A stretch of 64,000 bases of DNA from Paramecium tetraurelia (lineage: Eukaryota; Ciliophora; Oligohymenophorea; Peniculida; Parameciidae). The notes beneath the pieces are model-generated. The model was given only the letters and a program-made list of their open reading frames with translations, did no database searches and was not told where the DNA came from. The translations under genes and the position numbers were made by a program. Where the stretch lies: assembly GCF_000165425.1 (NCBI RefSeq), contig NW_001799626.1:122508-186507 (forward strand), read 5' to 3'. Shown here one piece after another: positions 36,449 through 48,168 of the stretch (position 1 is the stretch's first letter; each line of letters begins with the position of its first letter).

Positions 36449-37069
36449 ATGATCAGAATCGTTTTTGGTTTCTTGTTTATTAGTAATTTTTGTGCATATC
36501 GAATTAACGAGAATTTAATATAAGAAAGGCAAGGACAACTTAATGAAAATAATGAATTGTAAGCGTAAGAGTACTCTGAAAAATTATAATAGTGCTTTGA
36601 TAATGAATTAGAAGCAAAGCATGAATTAGAGAATGGTAACTCAATTAAAGTATTTTGAGTAATGAAGTTTGATGAAAACACTATAGGATTTGGAGATGGA
36701 GTTGATGTATATGAATAGGAGGAGAAGAGAGAACTCAAGGATTCAAAAAAGGGAAATAAAATATTTGGATTTGGAAAAGGTAAAAATGTTTATGAAGAGG
36801 AAGAGAGAAAAGAATAGAATAATGTTAATGACAAGGTTAGAGGATTTGGAAAAGGAGAAGATGTTTATGAAGATGTTTAGGAGATTAATAAAGATGTCGA
36901 TGGATTTGGCAAAGGAGTGGAAGTTTATGAGGTTGAAAAACAAGAAAAGGAGTCGTCAGAAGAGAATGGATTTGGAGAGGCTCTTGGAACAATTGATGAT
37001 TATGAGTAATAAATGGAGGATTAGGACTCATATGTTCAATTGTCTGGAAATTTAAGAAGGAAAGCATGA
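36449..37069 (+). CDS. Secreted acidic protein with GFGKGxxVYE repeats
   Basis: One 24-nt intron at 36636-36659 gives 198 residues. A signal peptide (MIRIVFGFLFISNFCA) is followed by an acidic helical segment, then five units of about 25-30 residues opening with GFGDGVDVYE, GFGKGKNVYE, GFGKGEDVYE, GFGKGVEVYE and GFGEALGTIDDYE, separated by Glu/Lys-rich linkers. There is no membrane segment after the signal peptide. I do not recognise the repeat. A secretory-granule (trichocyst-like) or cortical matrix protein would fit the acidic, repetitive, secreted character, but that is inference. Confidence 0.82.
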
Positions 37070-37154
37070 TTATTCATATTACTGTTTGCATAAAAGAGGA
37101 ACATCAATAATATAGGAAAATATGGCTTATATGTTATATAAACGATTATGATAA

Positions 37155-38095
37155 TCAATCTCTATCAAAGAGTCTGTCCAAAAAGCTCTTTTATTTCTAT
37201 TGTGGTTATTGGGCTGGTTATGGTCTTGGATTTTGAGCCTTTTGATTTAAATAAAGTCATACTTGAGTTCTGTCTAATGGTTATTGGGGTCTAGCTTAAG
37301 GGACTGTTCTGGTTGGTACTTAGGTCTAGGCTAATGGAAGACTGGCAACTGGAGCAGGAACATAGGTTGTTTGTTAAAGTGGAGCTGGGGCATATTGGAC
37401 TGGTTATGAAGCATATTGGACTGGTTATGGTGCGTATTGGACTGGTTGTTGGACATATTGAACTGGTTATGGAGCATATTAGACTGGTTGAACGACTGAT
37501 TGAGTAACCACTTATTAGACTGGTTGGGCAACAACTTATTAGACTTATTGTTGATGAACAACTTGTCTCTCGACTGGATAATACTCAACTCTTTCTTGGT
37601 ATCTATCTACAGGAACATATTCTGGAAATTTAAATTTTTAAATGTCATACCTGTAAATTTTTCTTAGAAGACTTATGGAACATATTCTGTTTGATATTCA
37701 ACTGCGTAATAATCAGTAACAAATTTCTCTCTTGGCACTTAGATTCTTTATCTCACTTCTTCATATTCAAGCACAGTTTTCTCATATGGAACATATTCGA
37801 TTCTGCTCTCACCTTTGATTGTTGGTTATGCAACAACAGATTGAGCAACAACTGGTTGAGCAACGACTGGTTGGGCAACGACTTGTTGAGGTACATAGGT
37901 TTAAGGGACCACTTATTGAGGTACATAGGTTTATGGGACGACCTATTGGACGACAGGGGGAGCATAGGAATATCTCAATGGTGAAAGAGGAGCACCATAT
38001 GGTTAAGCATAGCTGGGTTATCCATAATATGGTTGTGGTGCTTATGGTGGTTGTTGTGCTTGTTGTGGATGTTATGATTGTGGGATATTGCTCAT
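37155..38095 (-). CDS. Epiplasmin/alveolin-like cortical protein
   Basis: Introns at 37622-37650 (29 nt) and 37239-37262 (24 nt) give 295 residues. Pro/Gln/Tyr-rich termini carry repeats of QPVVAQ and QPVQYAP type. The core is a charged Val/Pro/Tyr/Glu repeat region (IEYVPYEKTVLEYEEVRQR, VPREKFVTDYYAVEYQTEYV, EYVPVDRYQERVEYYPVERQ). That is the style of alveolins, membrane-skeleton proteins beneath the alveolar sacs of ciliates, apicomplexans and dinoflagellates. The tail KSFLDRLFDRD may be a docking motif. It is probably a structural protein of the epiplasm (inference from composition). Confidence 0.8.
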
Positions 38096-38163
38096 ATAAA
38101 TTTTATTTAAAAGTTGAGAGGGAAAAAAAGATATGAATTAGGACTTATAATTAATTAATATAA

Positions 38164-39553
38164 ATGAATTTGGAGGAATAACTAAAAGAGTCAATAGAAC
38201 GAGAATCAGATGATAATGAAAAGAATGATAAGAAAGATTAAGTCTAGCAACCAGAACAAAAGAAAAAAAAGAAGAAGAATAAAAAGAAAAAGAAATGGGG
38301 AGAGGAAGGTAATTTCAAATTAAATAAAATTAATAGAGGAAATACTTACAGATTTTGATGATGATTGGCAAAATAAAATTAAATAATCTAAAATTTTGTA
38401 AGATCCAGACCTCCCTCAACATATTAAGGAGAAGTATGCTATTTATGAAAATAATCCATTTATGATGATTATTTCAAATGTGCCTTTGAATGTTTAACTA
38501 AAAGAATTGGAAGAGTATTTTAATACGCTCATTACTTCTCTTGATCCAAAAATAAGTATGATAATCCCTGAATTTAGATGACAGACCAATCAAATCTATT
38601 GAATATGGTGCCACTAAGTCCTGGGTTGTTTTGGAATGCAGTTCCAAAGAAGCAAAAAGAGCGTTAGTAACTCAGGATTAAGTTTAATTTGTTAACAATT
38701 GCAAAATTAAGGTGGAGAGACCAAGGAAATTTTTGGAGAGAATTCTGAACCCCCAAACCAAAGACGGAGAGCTTAATCCAGATTAAAAACAAGAGGATAA
38801 CACCAGATTATATTTGGGTGGATTGCCTACGTATTTAAGGGATGAAGATGTTATGAAATTAATTTAATCCTTTGGAATAACCAAGTATTTCAATCTAGTC
38901 AAGGACACTACTTCTAATACAGAAATTTCGAAGGGTTATTGTTTTTTTGAATATGAAAACGCTCAGTCTACAGCCAAGGCTCTTAAAGCTCTCAATAACT
39001 TATAAATCGGAGATAAGAAGTTGAAGATTTGTAAGGTATAAGGAGAAACTCAATAAAATAAAAAAATAAATGGGAAGGATCAACCATCCAATTATGCTGG
39101 TTCATTCTTAGCTTCTTGTGATTTACTTAGAATACCTTAAGTTTAATAGATGTTAACAATTCCACAATCAGCTTTGATACCTAGCAAGGTCGTTTAATTT
39201 TTGAATATGGTATTGTATGTTCTTATTCATTGATAGTGCTCCATTTAGGATTTATATGAGGATGACATTTTCGAGGAATTGATGGAAGATATAAGGAGTG
39301 AATGCATGCGTTATGGATAAATCGAAAAAATCGAGATTCCCAGACCTGATAAGGAATCAGGGTATTTATGATTGTTAATATTAGCTTCTGCAATCCTGCT
39401 GTTGGAAAAATATTTGTTAAGTTTTATTATTAAATTCCTGCAAAGAAGGCCAAATTTCATTTAGCTGGTCGTACATATAATAAGAGAACTATTATTACTT
39501 CATTTTATCCTGAAGAATAATTTGATTATAAAGACTATTTGATAAATGGATGA
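38164..39553 (+). CDS. U2AF2: U2AF large subunit (U2AF65-like)
   Basis: Introns at 38308-38335, 38556-38577, 39210-39236 and 39362-39384 (28, 22, 27, 23 nt) give 429 residues. A Lys-rich N-terminus precedes three RRM-type domains. The second has TRLYLGGLPTYLRDEDV and GYCFFEYENAQ. The third is a U2AF-homology motif with DDIFEELMEDIRSECMRYGQ, GKIFVKFYY and AGRTYNKRTIITSFYPEEQF. U2AF65 binds the polypyrimidine tract and recruits U2 snRNP. Here introns are under 35 nt with minimal tracts. The first RRM is degenerate. No RS domain is visible; a Lys-rich block takes its place. Confidence 0.93.
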
Positions 39554-39716
39554 TTTAATAATTATGATATAATTTGTTAATGATGATCTAATACAAAAAA
39601 AACAATAAGCATAATCTCCTATATCAAGTAAATAACTATAGGATATTGAATAAACATAGCCAAAATAATTAGATGTATACAAAAACCGAGATTAAAATAT
39701 GATTAAATAATTTATT

Positions 39717-41116
39717 ATGCAATAATAAACATACCTTGAGAGTAGTTTCAGTAGTCATAGCAGCAGTAGTAGTGAAAACGAAAATAAGGATGTTCCTTTC
39801 TCTCCTGTATTTATATCTCTTAATACTTAAGTTTAGGGATGCAAATGAGATACAACTACTGTCAGAGTAATTTGATATAACAAAGTGGTCCAAACACGTT
39901 TTGCCTCAACAATCATAAGTAGAGAAGACTCCAAAGCCTAATAAAAAGCAAGTGGCCAAAAAAACTAAGATTAAAGTCAATACATCATCTTCCATTTCAC
40001 CTTAGAAAAAGAAATCTAAAATCAAGAGAGTATATAGACCAACCCTCTATGTAGCCCAAAATGAAAGACATTAAGCCCTTAAATTTAGAAAGTGAGAAGC
40101 ATCTGTTTTTTGCCATGAAAGCTGCGTACAATCCATAATTTGAATACGTCGAAGTTAAGGTTTGTATCTACTTTTTATTCCAAAGGAACTTGGGCCAGAA
40201 TAACCTCATCGAAAGTACGAAGAAATTGCATTAAAAATTATTGATCAATGCATTAAAGAATTTGGTTCCGATTTGAAATATGCTGAACAAGAAGGAGGCA
40301 AATTATTATCAATAGAAGAAACCGAGCATTTCTTTAATGATTATATCCATAAACTAGGTGTTTAAGATTTGATATCCTATGAATTTCAAGATCATACTGT
40401 AGCTCCTACTAGTGTAGTGCATAATCCAACTGATGGCAAAAGCAAAGTAATTATTGGGTTGCCAATCAACTATCGCATCAATCGAATTGAAGGAGTTCTG
40501 AATCACGAGATAGGCACCCACTTCATTAGAAAAATAAATGATCGCTAATAGCAATGGTACAAGAAAAGGTATAAATTCAATTGATCAAGAGCTAAATATC
40601 ATTTGGAACCATACTTAAAACATGAAGAAGGATTGGCAGTCTTGAATCAAGTACTTCCATAAGCTCTTAAATAGAAAGGCAAACCTTACTTATTCATGGC
40701 TGCTTTGCATTATATTTCTGTATTTTATATTATCATTGAATAAGTCAATAATGGCTAGTTAAATGAGTTTTGCAAAGTTGTTTCATGAATTAAGATACTT
40801 CATTTAAGATGATGAGGCTAGATTTCGTGAGTGCCTGAGAGTCAAGAGAGGATTGAAAGATACATCATAACCAGGAGGAATGTACAAGGATTAAGTATAC
40901 TTGACAGGAGCAATTAAAATACTTAAATATCGAGGGAAATTAAATTTTATTCATTTGCATAGTGGTAAAATAACAATAAAGGATTGTATTCGTTTGGGAG
41001 AGATAGGATAAATATTTACAAAAAATATCTATATTCCACCTTTTTTATAAGAACTTGATCAATATAAAAGAGGATTGGATAAGATAGCATAATAAAATTT
41101 CATTAATTTTGTATGA
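39717..41116 (+). CDS. MATCAP-like tyrosine carboxypeptidase (HExxxH metalloprotease)
   Basis: Five introns (39807-39831, 40051-40075, 40160-40185, 40569-40589, 40720-40744) give 425 residues. The signature is VLNHEIGTHFIRKIND at about residue 235: a zinc-binding HEIGTH motif of the DUF1704/KIAA0895 family, whose animal member MATCAP removes the C-terminal tyrosine of alpha-tubulin. A later segment, GGMYKDQVYLTGAIKILKYR, fits the family's third-ligand region. The Ser/Lys-rich N-terminal 110 residues resemble a microtubule-binding extension (inference). Each splice restores the frame. An ATG at 39674 could begin an extra exon. Confidence 0.9.
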
Positions 41117-41150
41117 TAATAAGAATATTAATTAAATCAAAAATTAATTA

Positions 41151-42542
41151 TCAATTATTAAAGTAATTTAAGATTTTGGTTGCTCTTTTTATAATATTCT
41201 AATTTTGACTTTATACGCCTATATCATTTAGAAATTACAACAGATTGTATTATCTAAAATAATCGCTAAGTTTCTACTCAAATTCACTATGTTTCATGAT
41301 AGCATAAGTTACTAAAATATGAATATAAGAGTTACATTTTAATAAAGATTTACACAACGCAAAATTATTGGTATCTTTGATTTCTTAAAAGTTAGACACA
41401 ATTAGGCTCATTAATCCATTTTCGTAAATCTCAAGGCAATCTTCCAAGGTACTTTAGTCACAAATATAATAAAATGCTTCAATTTAATGGTAAAGTACTT
41501 TCTGATGCTCTAAATAATAGTTAATGTAATATATACCTTCTAATTTCACTATCTCTAAAAAGTTAATAGGTATTTTGTTGGAGTGAATATCATTCATTAT
41601 TTAACAATTTTTTATAGAAACTAAATTTTTCAAAGTTAATGATGCTTGCAAACGAATACAATTGTTAATTGAATTATAAGCAATGTGAAATTCCAAGACT
41701 TCCACTAACTAAAACAATATTTAAGGGCTTTTTTGAAGAATACTCAATTTTTATTTATCTGATTACTTTGATATTTCAGCAAGCACTTATAAAGCATTCA
41801 ATCTTAAAGATGATGCATCTTATAATACGAATGCTGTTTATTAAACAATTTTCCAGATATTTTAATAATGAGTGATATTAAAAGCGAATTATGAATTTTG
41901 AATGAAACAACTAAGGAAATAAAAGATTTAAGAGAGAAGAGAATGTTAAACCTCATTCGATGTCTCCTCTTCTGATTCAATATCCATATCCATATAATTT
42001 ATGAGAACTAATTTCTTACAAAGTTTTTCTAAAATTGTTAATAAGAGCAGCTTGTTCTGATCCGAATAACTATGAGCATCTGATTCTACAAAAATAGTAA
42101 TTAAGTACACTAATGATAACATGCAGTAGTCATCATACTCTATTTCAAAGTTTAACACCTTAAGTGCACTTTAAAAAGTATTCAATTCTAAGAGCCTACA
42201 TTTGCAGATTTAAGACTTCTTAGCTATGGATCCTATAATGTATTGAAGTTCAGTGATTTGATTAAGATCCTATTCCTTCTCGTAAGCCTACAATAATCTT
42301 TAACCAAGAAAATATTGCACAAAGGTATTTTCCAATTCCTCTTGCTCTGATGAATCCACTATTTATTATAACTACTCTAAACTTGAGTTTGTTAGTTCGC
42401 TATTGAAAATAGTGGACATTATTGAAGCGATATCTTTGGTGATAAAAATTTAATCTGGCTTAGGTGGTGAGCCATTGCTATTGATATGCAATTCATTTTA
42501 ATGTGTTTAAGTAATAGATAGCATATGACGTCTAGCTTACAT
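41151..42542 (-). CDS. Armadillo/importin-alpha-like helical repeat protein
   Basis: A single frame from ATG 42542 to TGA 41151-41153 gives 463 residues, or 454 if the frame-neutral 27-nt GT..AG segment at 41510-41536 is an intron, which its sequence suggests. The protein is all-helical with leucine-rich helix pairs of about 40 residues (ADSDAHSYSDQNK-like turns, LLLLTILEKLCKKLVLINY, RLNALQVLAEISKQ). The N-terminus MQARRHMLS is basic. It looks like an armadillo repeat protein, possibly a divergent importin alpha, but the Trp/Asn NLS-binding array is not obvious. Its 3' end is 34 bases from that of the MATCAP-like gene. Confidence 0.7.
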
Positions 42543-42802
42543 CAAATGAGCATCTAAACGTTGTCTCCTTATTTATTATCGAAATTATTCTTTTTTCAAT
42601 TATAACATAAAATAATAATCAAAGAATTCTTAATTTTAGTTTAGATAAAGAACATAAACCACATAGATTCTGAAGGTTTGAATTCAATTGCAAACGAATT
42701 TACTCTTTATTTTCCTTCCAACTTTTTCAAAATAGTAAATTAATCATTATTATCGCATAGAGCCAAAATTAAAATACTTTATAGATCTCTAAAATAATTA
42801 AA

Positions 42803-43054
42803 ATGGAGAGTCTAAGCAAATACACTTATTTTAAAAAATTGAGCCTTATTACCAGTAAAAGAGAAAAAGAATTCACAATACAGAAGGTTATTGAATATAT
42901 TTTTACTTCATTTAGACTTACTATTGGGTAAGAAAAAATATAAAGTTTATTTTAAATTCTACAAACTTTCATAATATAATAGCAATTAAAATAAATTTTC
43001 TAATATGCTTTCAAATTTCAATATATGAATTCTGTCCATTCTCCGAAACTTTGA
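42803..43054 (+). CDS. Possible gene, exon structure unresolved
   Basis: ATG 42803 opens an 83-residue frame (MESLSKYTYFKKLSLITSKR and on) ending at TGA 43052. A 29-nt GT..AG segment near 42892-42920 would instead join it to a longer hydrophobic frame running to about 43280. Neither product is recognisable. The rest of 42543-43432 is AT-rich and unassigned. Confidence 0.28.
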
Positions 43055-43432
43055 TTCTCTTTGTTTTTTTGCATACTTCAATTAAACTTTAGAGATTTAA
43101 AAATAGATTAATTAATAAATATTCTTAATTCATTTTTAATAAGTAAAAATATTCCTTATACATTTTATTACTCTTTTAATCTTAAGCAGTTTGTTTTTCT
43201 CTTTGTTTACATATCAGAATTTCTTAAGAAATGAAATAATATTATTCACAATTCAAAATGCAAAATTTAATAAAGTATTGACACCATTTAGGTATAGATT
43301 AAGGTCTCAGAGTTTATTAATTTACATCACTATTTGCTAAATAACTTATTATTTCAATCCATTTTGCTCTTCTTTATTCAATAATATGTATATAAATAGG
43401 AGAATGATTATAATCTTAATTAATAGTTATAC

Positions 43433-43697
43433 TCAATTCTTGCGTATATTCTTATTTATTGGATATTAGGGTTCACCAGTGACCTCATCAAGATCTGGAG
43501 CTGCTTCTTGCTAAACTATTTGAAAGTTATACTCTTGCTTCCAGAAAGAATTCATTATACCCTCTAAACACTGTATAGACATTGTAGGCAATGAGGCATA
43601 GGATTCCATTCACAACGTAAACATGAGCTTTGTTGGCCATCTTGAAACCTTTAGCTTCTGCCTTTGATAAAAGAGCATCCAATTTTTTCCAAATCAT
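43433..43697 (-). CDS. Small single-pass membrane protein
   Basis: One 22-nt intron at 43511-43532 gives 80 residues. The N-terminus is basic and amphipathic (MIWKKLDALLSKAEAKGFKM), then one hydrophobic helix (VYVVNGILCLIAYNVYTVF), then a polar tail (ARQEAAPDLDEVTGEPQYPI). The layout suits a small mitochondrial inner-membrane or ER protein; I cannot name the family. The splice is supported because the unspliced frame ends in a poor tail. Confidence 0.75.
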
Positions 43698-43827
43698 TAT
43701 AAAAAATAACACAATTATATTTTAGAATATAAGAATTTTATAATATTTTAAAAGTATGAGATTTGACATTAAAAATTCTTTAGAATTAGTGGAATAGTCA
43801 TTTGTAGATCTGTCTTTTTAAATAAAT

Positions 43828-44869
43828 TCATTTCTTTTATAAAAATTTAAGTAATTAAGTTCCTTAAGTATTTTTTAAGCGACCATTTGATATTTATTTT
43901 TACAATGCAATTAAATTCTTACCTACTTATTCAAAACTCTAACTAGAAACTGTTTATTCCTGTTTCTGGATGTCAAACTACAAGAGAATATTGATTTAAT
44001 AAACCTTAGTAAATGCTTTATATTTATTCATCTACAATTATTTCTCAGATGTTTAATGTTACAATTCATTGGATTTATCTGACCTTTATAGTTTGTGTCG
44101 CCCATTTTCTCTTAATCTTTCAGTTTCAGTAAGTTTTGATTCTGGAAATGGTTGGGTTTCATCATTTATTCGCTGCAACCCAAATTCTCGTTTTGCTGAC
44201 AGATGTCTCCTTCCTTTGGACAAAGACCGATCAGCATCTGTGTGACAAGCCTTCAAGAAAGTCTTGAGATTCGTCTCATAAGTAGAATTTTGGGTATTCT
44301 TTGAAGCCTTGTTTTGTACGAATTTTCCGAGTCTCTCAAAAAAGGCGGAAGGACTTTTCTTATGGATAATTTCGACAGGAGAATTTTCTTATAGCTTTTT
44401 GTTTTAATCCTAGAAAAGTTGGATAGATACATTTATAATCAATTCTAGTGATCGAATTTTATCTTGTTGTTGTTGTATGTGGAGATCTTTCTCGAGAGTA
44501 ATTTCTTCTAGTTTCTGCATCAATACTTCGATTTGCAATTTCTATTATTGTTCAACTCTTATATGGGACCGTATTGAAGCTTCAAGATTTTGGATGATTG
44601 ATTCATAATCATTGTTAATATGTTCATTTAGTTATTCTTCAAAGAGCATCTTGATGCTAGAAGGGTATTAAATAACATAGCAACCGATTCAAGTAGGCTA
44701 CAATTTGAAGTATGTACTCATATTACTATATTTCAGACTATCCACAAATCTCCTGGGTAGTCGATTTATTCATTTATTGATAAGTTTCTACGACATCCTA
44801 GAATGAAAATGATAGTACTTTGTCAATAATATCTAGTACATCCATTAATAGCTACTTTATACTTTGCAT
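43828..44869 (-). CDS. Coiled-coil protein, about 337 residues
   Basis: A 28-nt intron at 44657-44684 is required. A further 21-nt GT..AG segment near 44787-44807 is frame-neutral and may also be spliced out. Residues about 85-190 form a Glu/Gln/Leu coiled coil (VEQQQKLQIEVLMQKLEEIT). The C-terminal half is basic and disordered, with Ser/Thr-rich stretches (KKSPSAFFERLGKFVQNKAS). No known family. A cytoskeletal or basal-body role is possible but unsupported. Confidence 0.7.
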
Positions 44870-45056
44870 ATATATATATAAATTAATAAAAACAGCAAGA
44901 TCCCAATGGTGTAGAAGAGCACTGTAAAAAGAATCGATTAGATAGTCTGATTTTGGTTGTAGTTTTGTTGTTTCTCGTATTAATAAGAAATTAATTTGAA
45001 AAATTATGCAATAAAAGATGAGCACTATAATTTATAATTGATAAATTAATATAAAA

Positions 45057-46611
45057 ATGCTGAGTTTATACAGAAATCAGTTGATGGGAATTCAAAAGAA
45101 GGTACTTCTGATTGGAAGTGGTTTGATGGCAGAAGCTGTCATTGATTAATTATTGAAGAGAAATGACGTACTATTTTAATAAATTTTAAGAATTTCGTTG
45201 TTGTTGCCTCTGCTCACGTGGATGATGCTAAAAAAGTGATCTAGAATAAGGAGAGATGTTCAGCTCATCATTTAGATGTGACAGAAACAGAGGAACTCAG
45301 AAAATTTGTTAAGAATTCAGATATTGTGATAGCCTACATTCCACCATAATTTATTGTTCCAATAGCCAAGATATGTGCAGAATTAGGGAGGTCGATGGTC
45401 ACATCGCAATATACATTTCCAGAGATCAGAGCCTTGGAAGAAGAATGTAAGAAGAAGGGAATAATCATGTTGAATGAAATTGGTTTGGATCCAGGAATCG
45501 ATCATTTGGCAACTGTTAAAGTGAGAGATGAAGTGTATTCAAAAGGTGGAAAGTAAGAAAGAGTATATAATAAATTTAAGAATCATCGAATATGAGTCTT
45601 GGTGTGGAGGTGTCCCAAGTCCAGAGTTCTGTGATAACCCTTTTGGCTATAAATTTTCATGGAGTCCCTTTGCAGCCATAAGGAATGTCAACAACGATGC
45701 CAAGTACTTAGAAAAAGGAGTTTAAAAGTATATTCCAGCTTCTGATTTACTTTACTCCACTGAAATAATTCATGTGAATCCATCACTGCAGATGGAAGGA
45801 TATCCAAATAGAGACAGTTTACCATATTAAGAATTGTACGGTTTGAAGGACTGTTAGAAACTAGTGAGAGGCACTTTAAGATATCAAGGACATTGTGTAT
45901 TGATGGCAGCAATGAAGGCTTTGGGATTCGCATCAGAGGAGGTTATCAAAGTTGATAGAGAGATGAGTTGGTTCGAATATTTACTGAGCAATATAAGGTT
46001 TGAGTCTTGTTCGACTATGTTTTTGGCCAATCATCACATTACTCAATTGGCTAATACAATCGATTAGAAGGTGTTTACGTTAGCTTAATTGGAAACATTT
46101 TTGACTAAAGTGTTCAATCGTGTGTTCTCCTAATACTATTACAAAGATAAAAGTGAAGAATAATTATACAAGGATGCCGAATAAATAACTTATACTTTGA
46201 AGTGGATGGGCGTGTTTGATCCTAAAAACTTGATATTAAATAATGTCACTCATGTCCATAACTTTGCTGCTCATCTACAAACTCTTATGAATTATAAATA
46301 GGGTGAAACTGATTTGGTAGCCATGTAACATATCTTCAAAATTGTCTATCCCAATGATCCCAGAGTGTATGTCAAAAAGTCCACTATGGTGAAGATTGGA
46401 CATCGAAATGGAAAGTATTCTATCATTTATATTCTCTAGATCTGCCATGGCCATTACAGTGGGTGTCCCAACTGCTGTGGCTACTTAGTTGATTCTGGAT
46501 GGAGTGATCAAAGTCACAGGAGTTCACATGCCAAACATCTCAGAGATCAACACTCCGTTGTATGAGGAACTCAAGAAGGAGGGCATTTATTGTGAGGAGG
46601 AAGACTATTGA
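45057..46611 (+). CDS. LYS9: Saccharopine dehydrogenase
   Basis: Introns at 45168-45190, 45553-45580 and 46415-46439 (23, 28, 25 nt) give 492 residues. The N-terminal Rossmann fold has KVLLIGSGLMAEAVIDQL. Typical motifs follow: DIVIAYIPP, NEIGLDPGIDHLAT, SWCGGVPSPEFCDNPFGYKF, FSWSP, LRYQGHC and AMAITVGVPTAVATQLILDG. The enzyme interconverts saccharopine with glutamate plus 2-aminoadipate semialdehyde, in lysine breakdown or the aminoadipate pathway. It stands alone, without a fused lysine-ketoglutarate reductase, as in fungal Lys9; in animals and plants the two are fused. The length is slightly above the usual 450. Confidence 0.95.
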
Positions 46612-46735
46612 GATTGCAGTTATTCGAATATGTAGAGATTATTCCAATTTATTATTTTATCATGTTGTCTCTGTAAAAGAAATAAAAACGTAATTAACAT
46701 ATGTAAATATATATTTATATGTTATACTAAACAAA

Positions 46736-47036
<301 letters not shown>

Positions 47037-47125
47037 TGAACTTGATTTAATTTTTAAATTTATTAATAACTATCTTCATTTTATATATTGCAAATTTATA
47101 TAGTACTTTTAATTTATGAATTTTA

Positions 47126-48123
47126 TCAGTTAAATCTTACAGCTTGTCTACATTTCGGACATTCTGATCGAGTCTTCAGCCAGTCAGAAATGCAAGCCTT
47201 ATGAAAAACATGAAATTAATGGCAGTCCAATCTGATGAACTCTTCCCCTCCCACAAATTCCTATAGACATATTACACATTCATTATCCTCGCTTATTCGT
47301 TCCTATCCCACCGTTTCAACCTTCAATTTCTTAAGATTTTCTGTGCTGGCCCCACCTGAATTCCTTTTTTGAAGATTGCTCAAATTTAGACAATAAGCAA
47401 AGGGTAGCACCAAGAGGTAAATCACCACTATCAATGTGGGAATCCCTATCGTTATATATCTCAGGATGAGGAAGGTGATAGCCACACCCCAAGTGAAATT
47501 AAATTCAGACTACCCTATTTCGCATTCCCCATACAAATTCCTATAAATTTACACCTATCCAAACATAAATACAACTATGTTCAATCTACCAAATCAGGGA
47601 CACATTAATACACAATCATCAAATATTTTATAAACTTGTATGAACTATGATAATCCGATATAGCATCCAACAAATATTTAGTATTAGCAAACGAAAATTC
47701 AGGATAGGGTAATCGATTCTCACCTTCACTCTAATGGATTTCAATCAAATCGTTATAGATTATCAATAGGAGGTATAAGATTCGAAAGGCTTCCTATTTT
47801 GATTTTAAAAAGTACAATCGTATTTACAATTATAGCCAAAATGAAAAATTCACTCAAAGTTGTATTTGCACAAGGCGGTGGCAACAAACCCAAGGCCAAC
47901 AAAAATAGAAACAATTCCAAAAGGGAGAATGCCAATTTGAAGACTGATCTATTTCGTAGACTCTTATAAACATTTATTTGATTCGATCGAAATGTCTACA
48001 TATTTGGGTTGGTCTGAGTCAACTAGTTTTCTTAGCACTATCAAATTAAATCGCCTTACAATATTAAATGACATTGATCATCTGCTGATCGGATAGTTAT
48101 TCTTCAGGAGCTATTTGCTACAT
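47126..48123 (-). CDS. Membrane-bound RING-H2 E3 ligase
   Basis: Introns at 48031-48059 (29 nt), 47794-47827 (34 nt) and 47586-47611 (26 nt) give 302 residues. Four hydrophobic helices are visible: LAFSLLELFLFLLALGLL, SEFFILAIIEAFRILYLLL, KYLMIVLNIVVFMFG and LIVVIYLLVLPFAYCL. A C-terminal RING follows (NECVICLQEF, then HVFHKACISDWL and CPKCR), matching C-x2-C...H-x2-C...C-x2-C. Such proteins ubiquitinate membrane or ER clients. The 34-nt intron is the longest well-supported one here. The gene is divergent from the FabF-like gene by 45 bp. Confidence 0.88.
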
Positions 48124-48168
48124 CAGTTTTGATTTCAGGTTTATATAATTTAAATATTCAATATTTCA

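Noticed and set aside
43200-43520. Plus-strand TGA-free frame toward 43520
   Set aside because: It runs antisense into the well-supported small membrane protein gene (43433-43697). The composition is that of AT-rich spacer.
44885-44975. tRNA-like string (..ccaatggtgtagaagagc..)
   Set aside because: It faintly resembles a D-arm, but there is no matching acceptor stem and no TpsiC-arm consensus on either strand.
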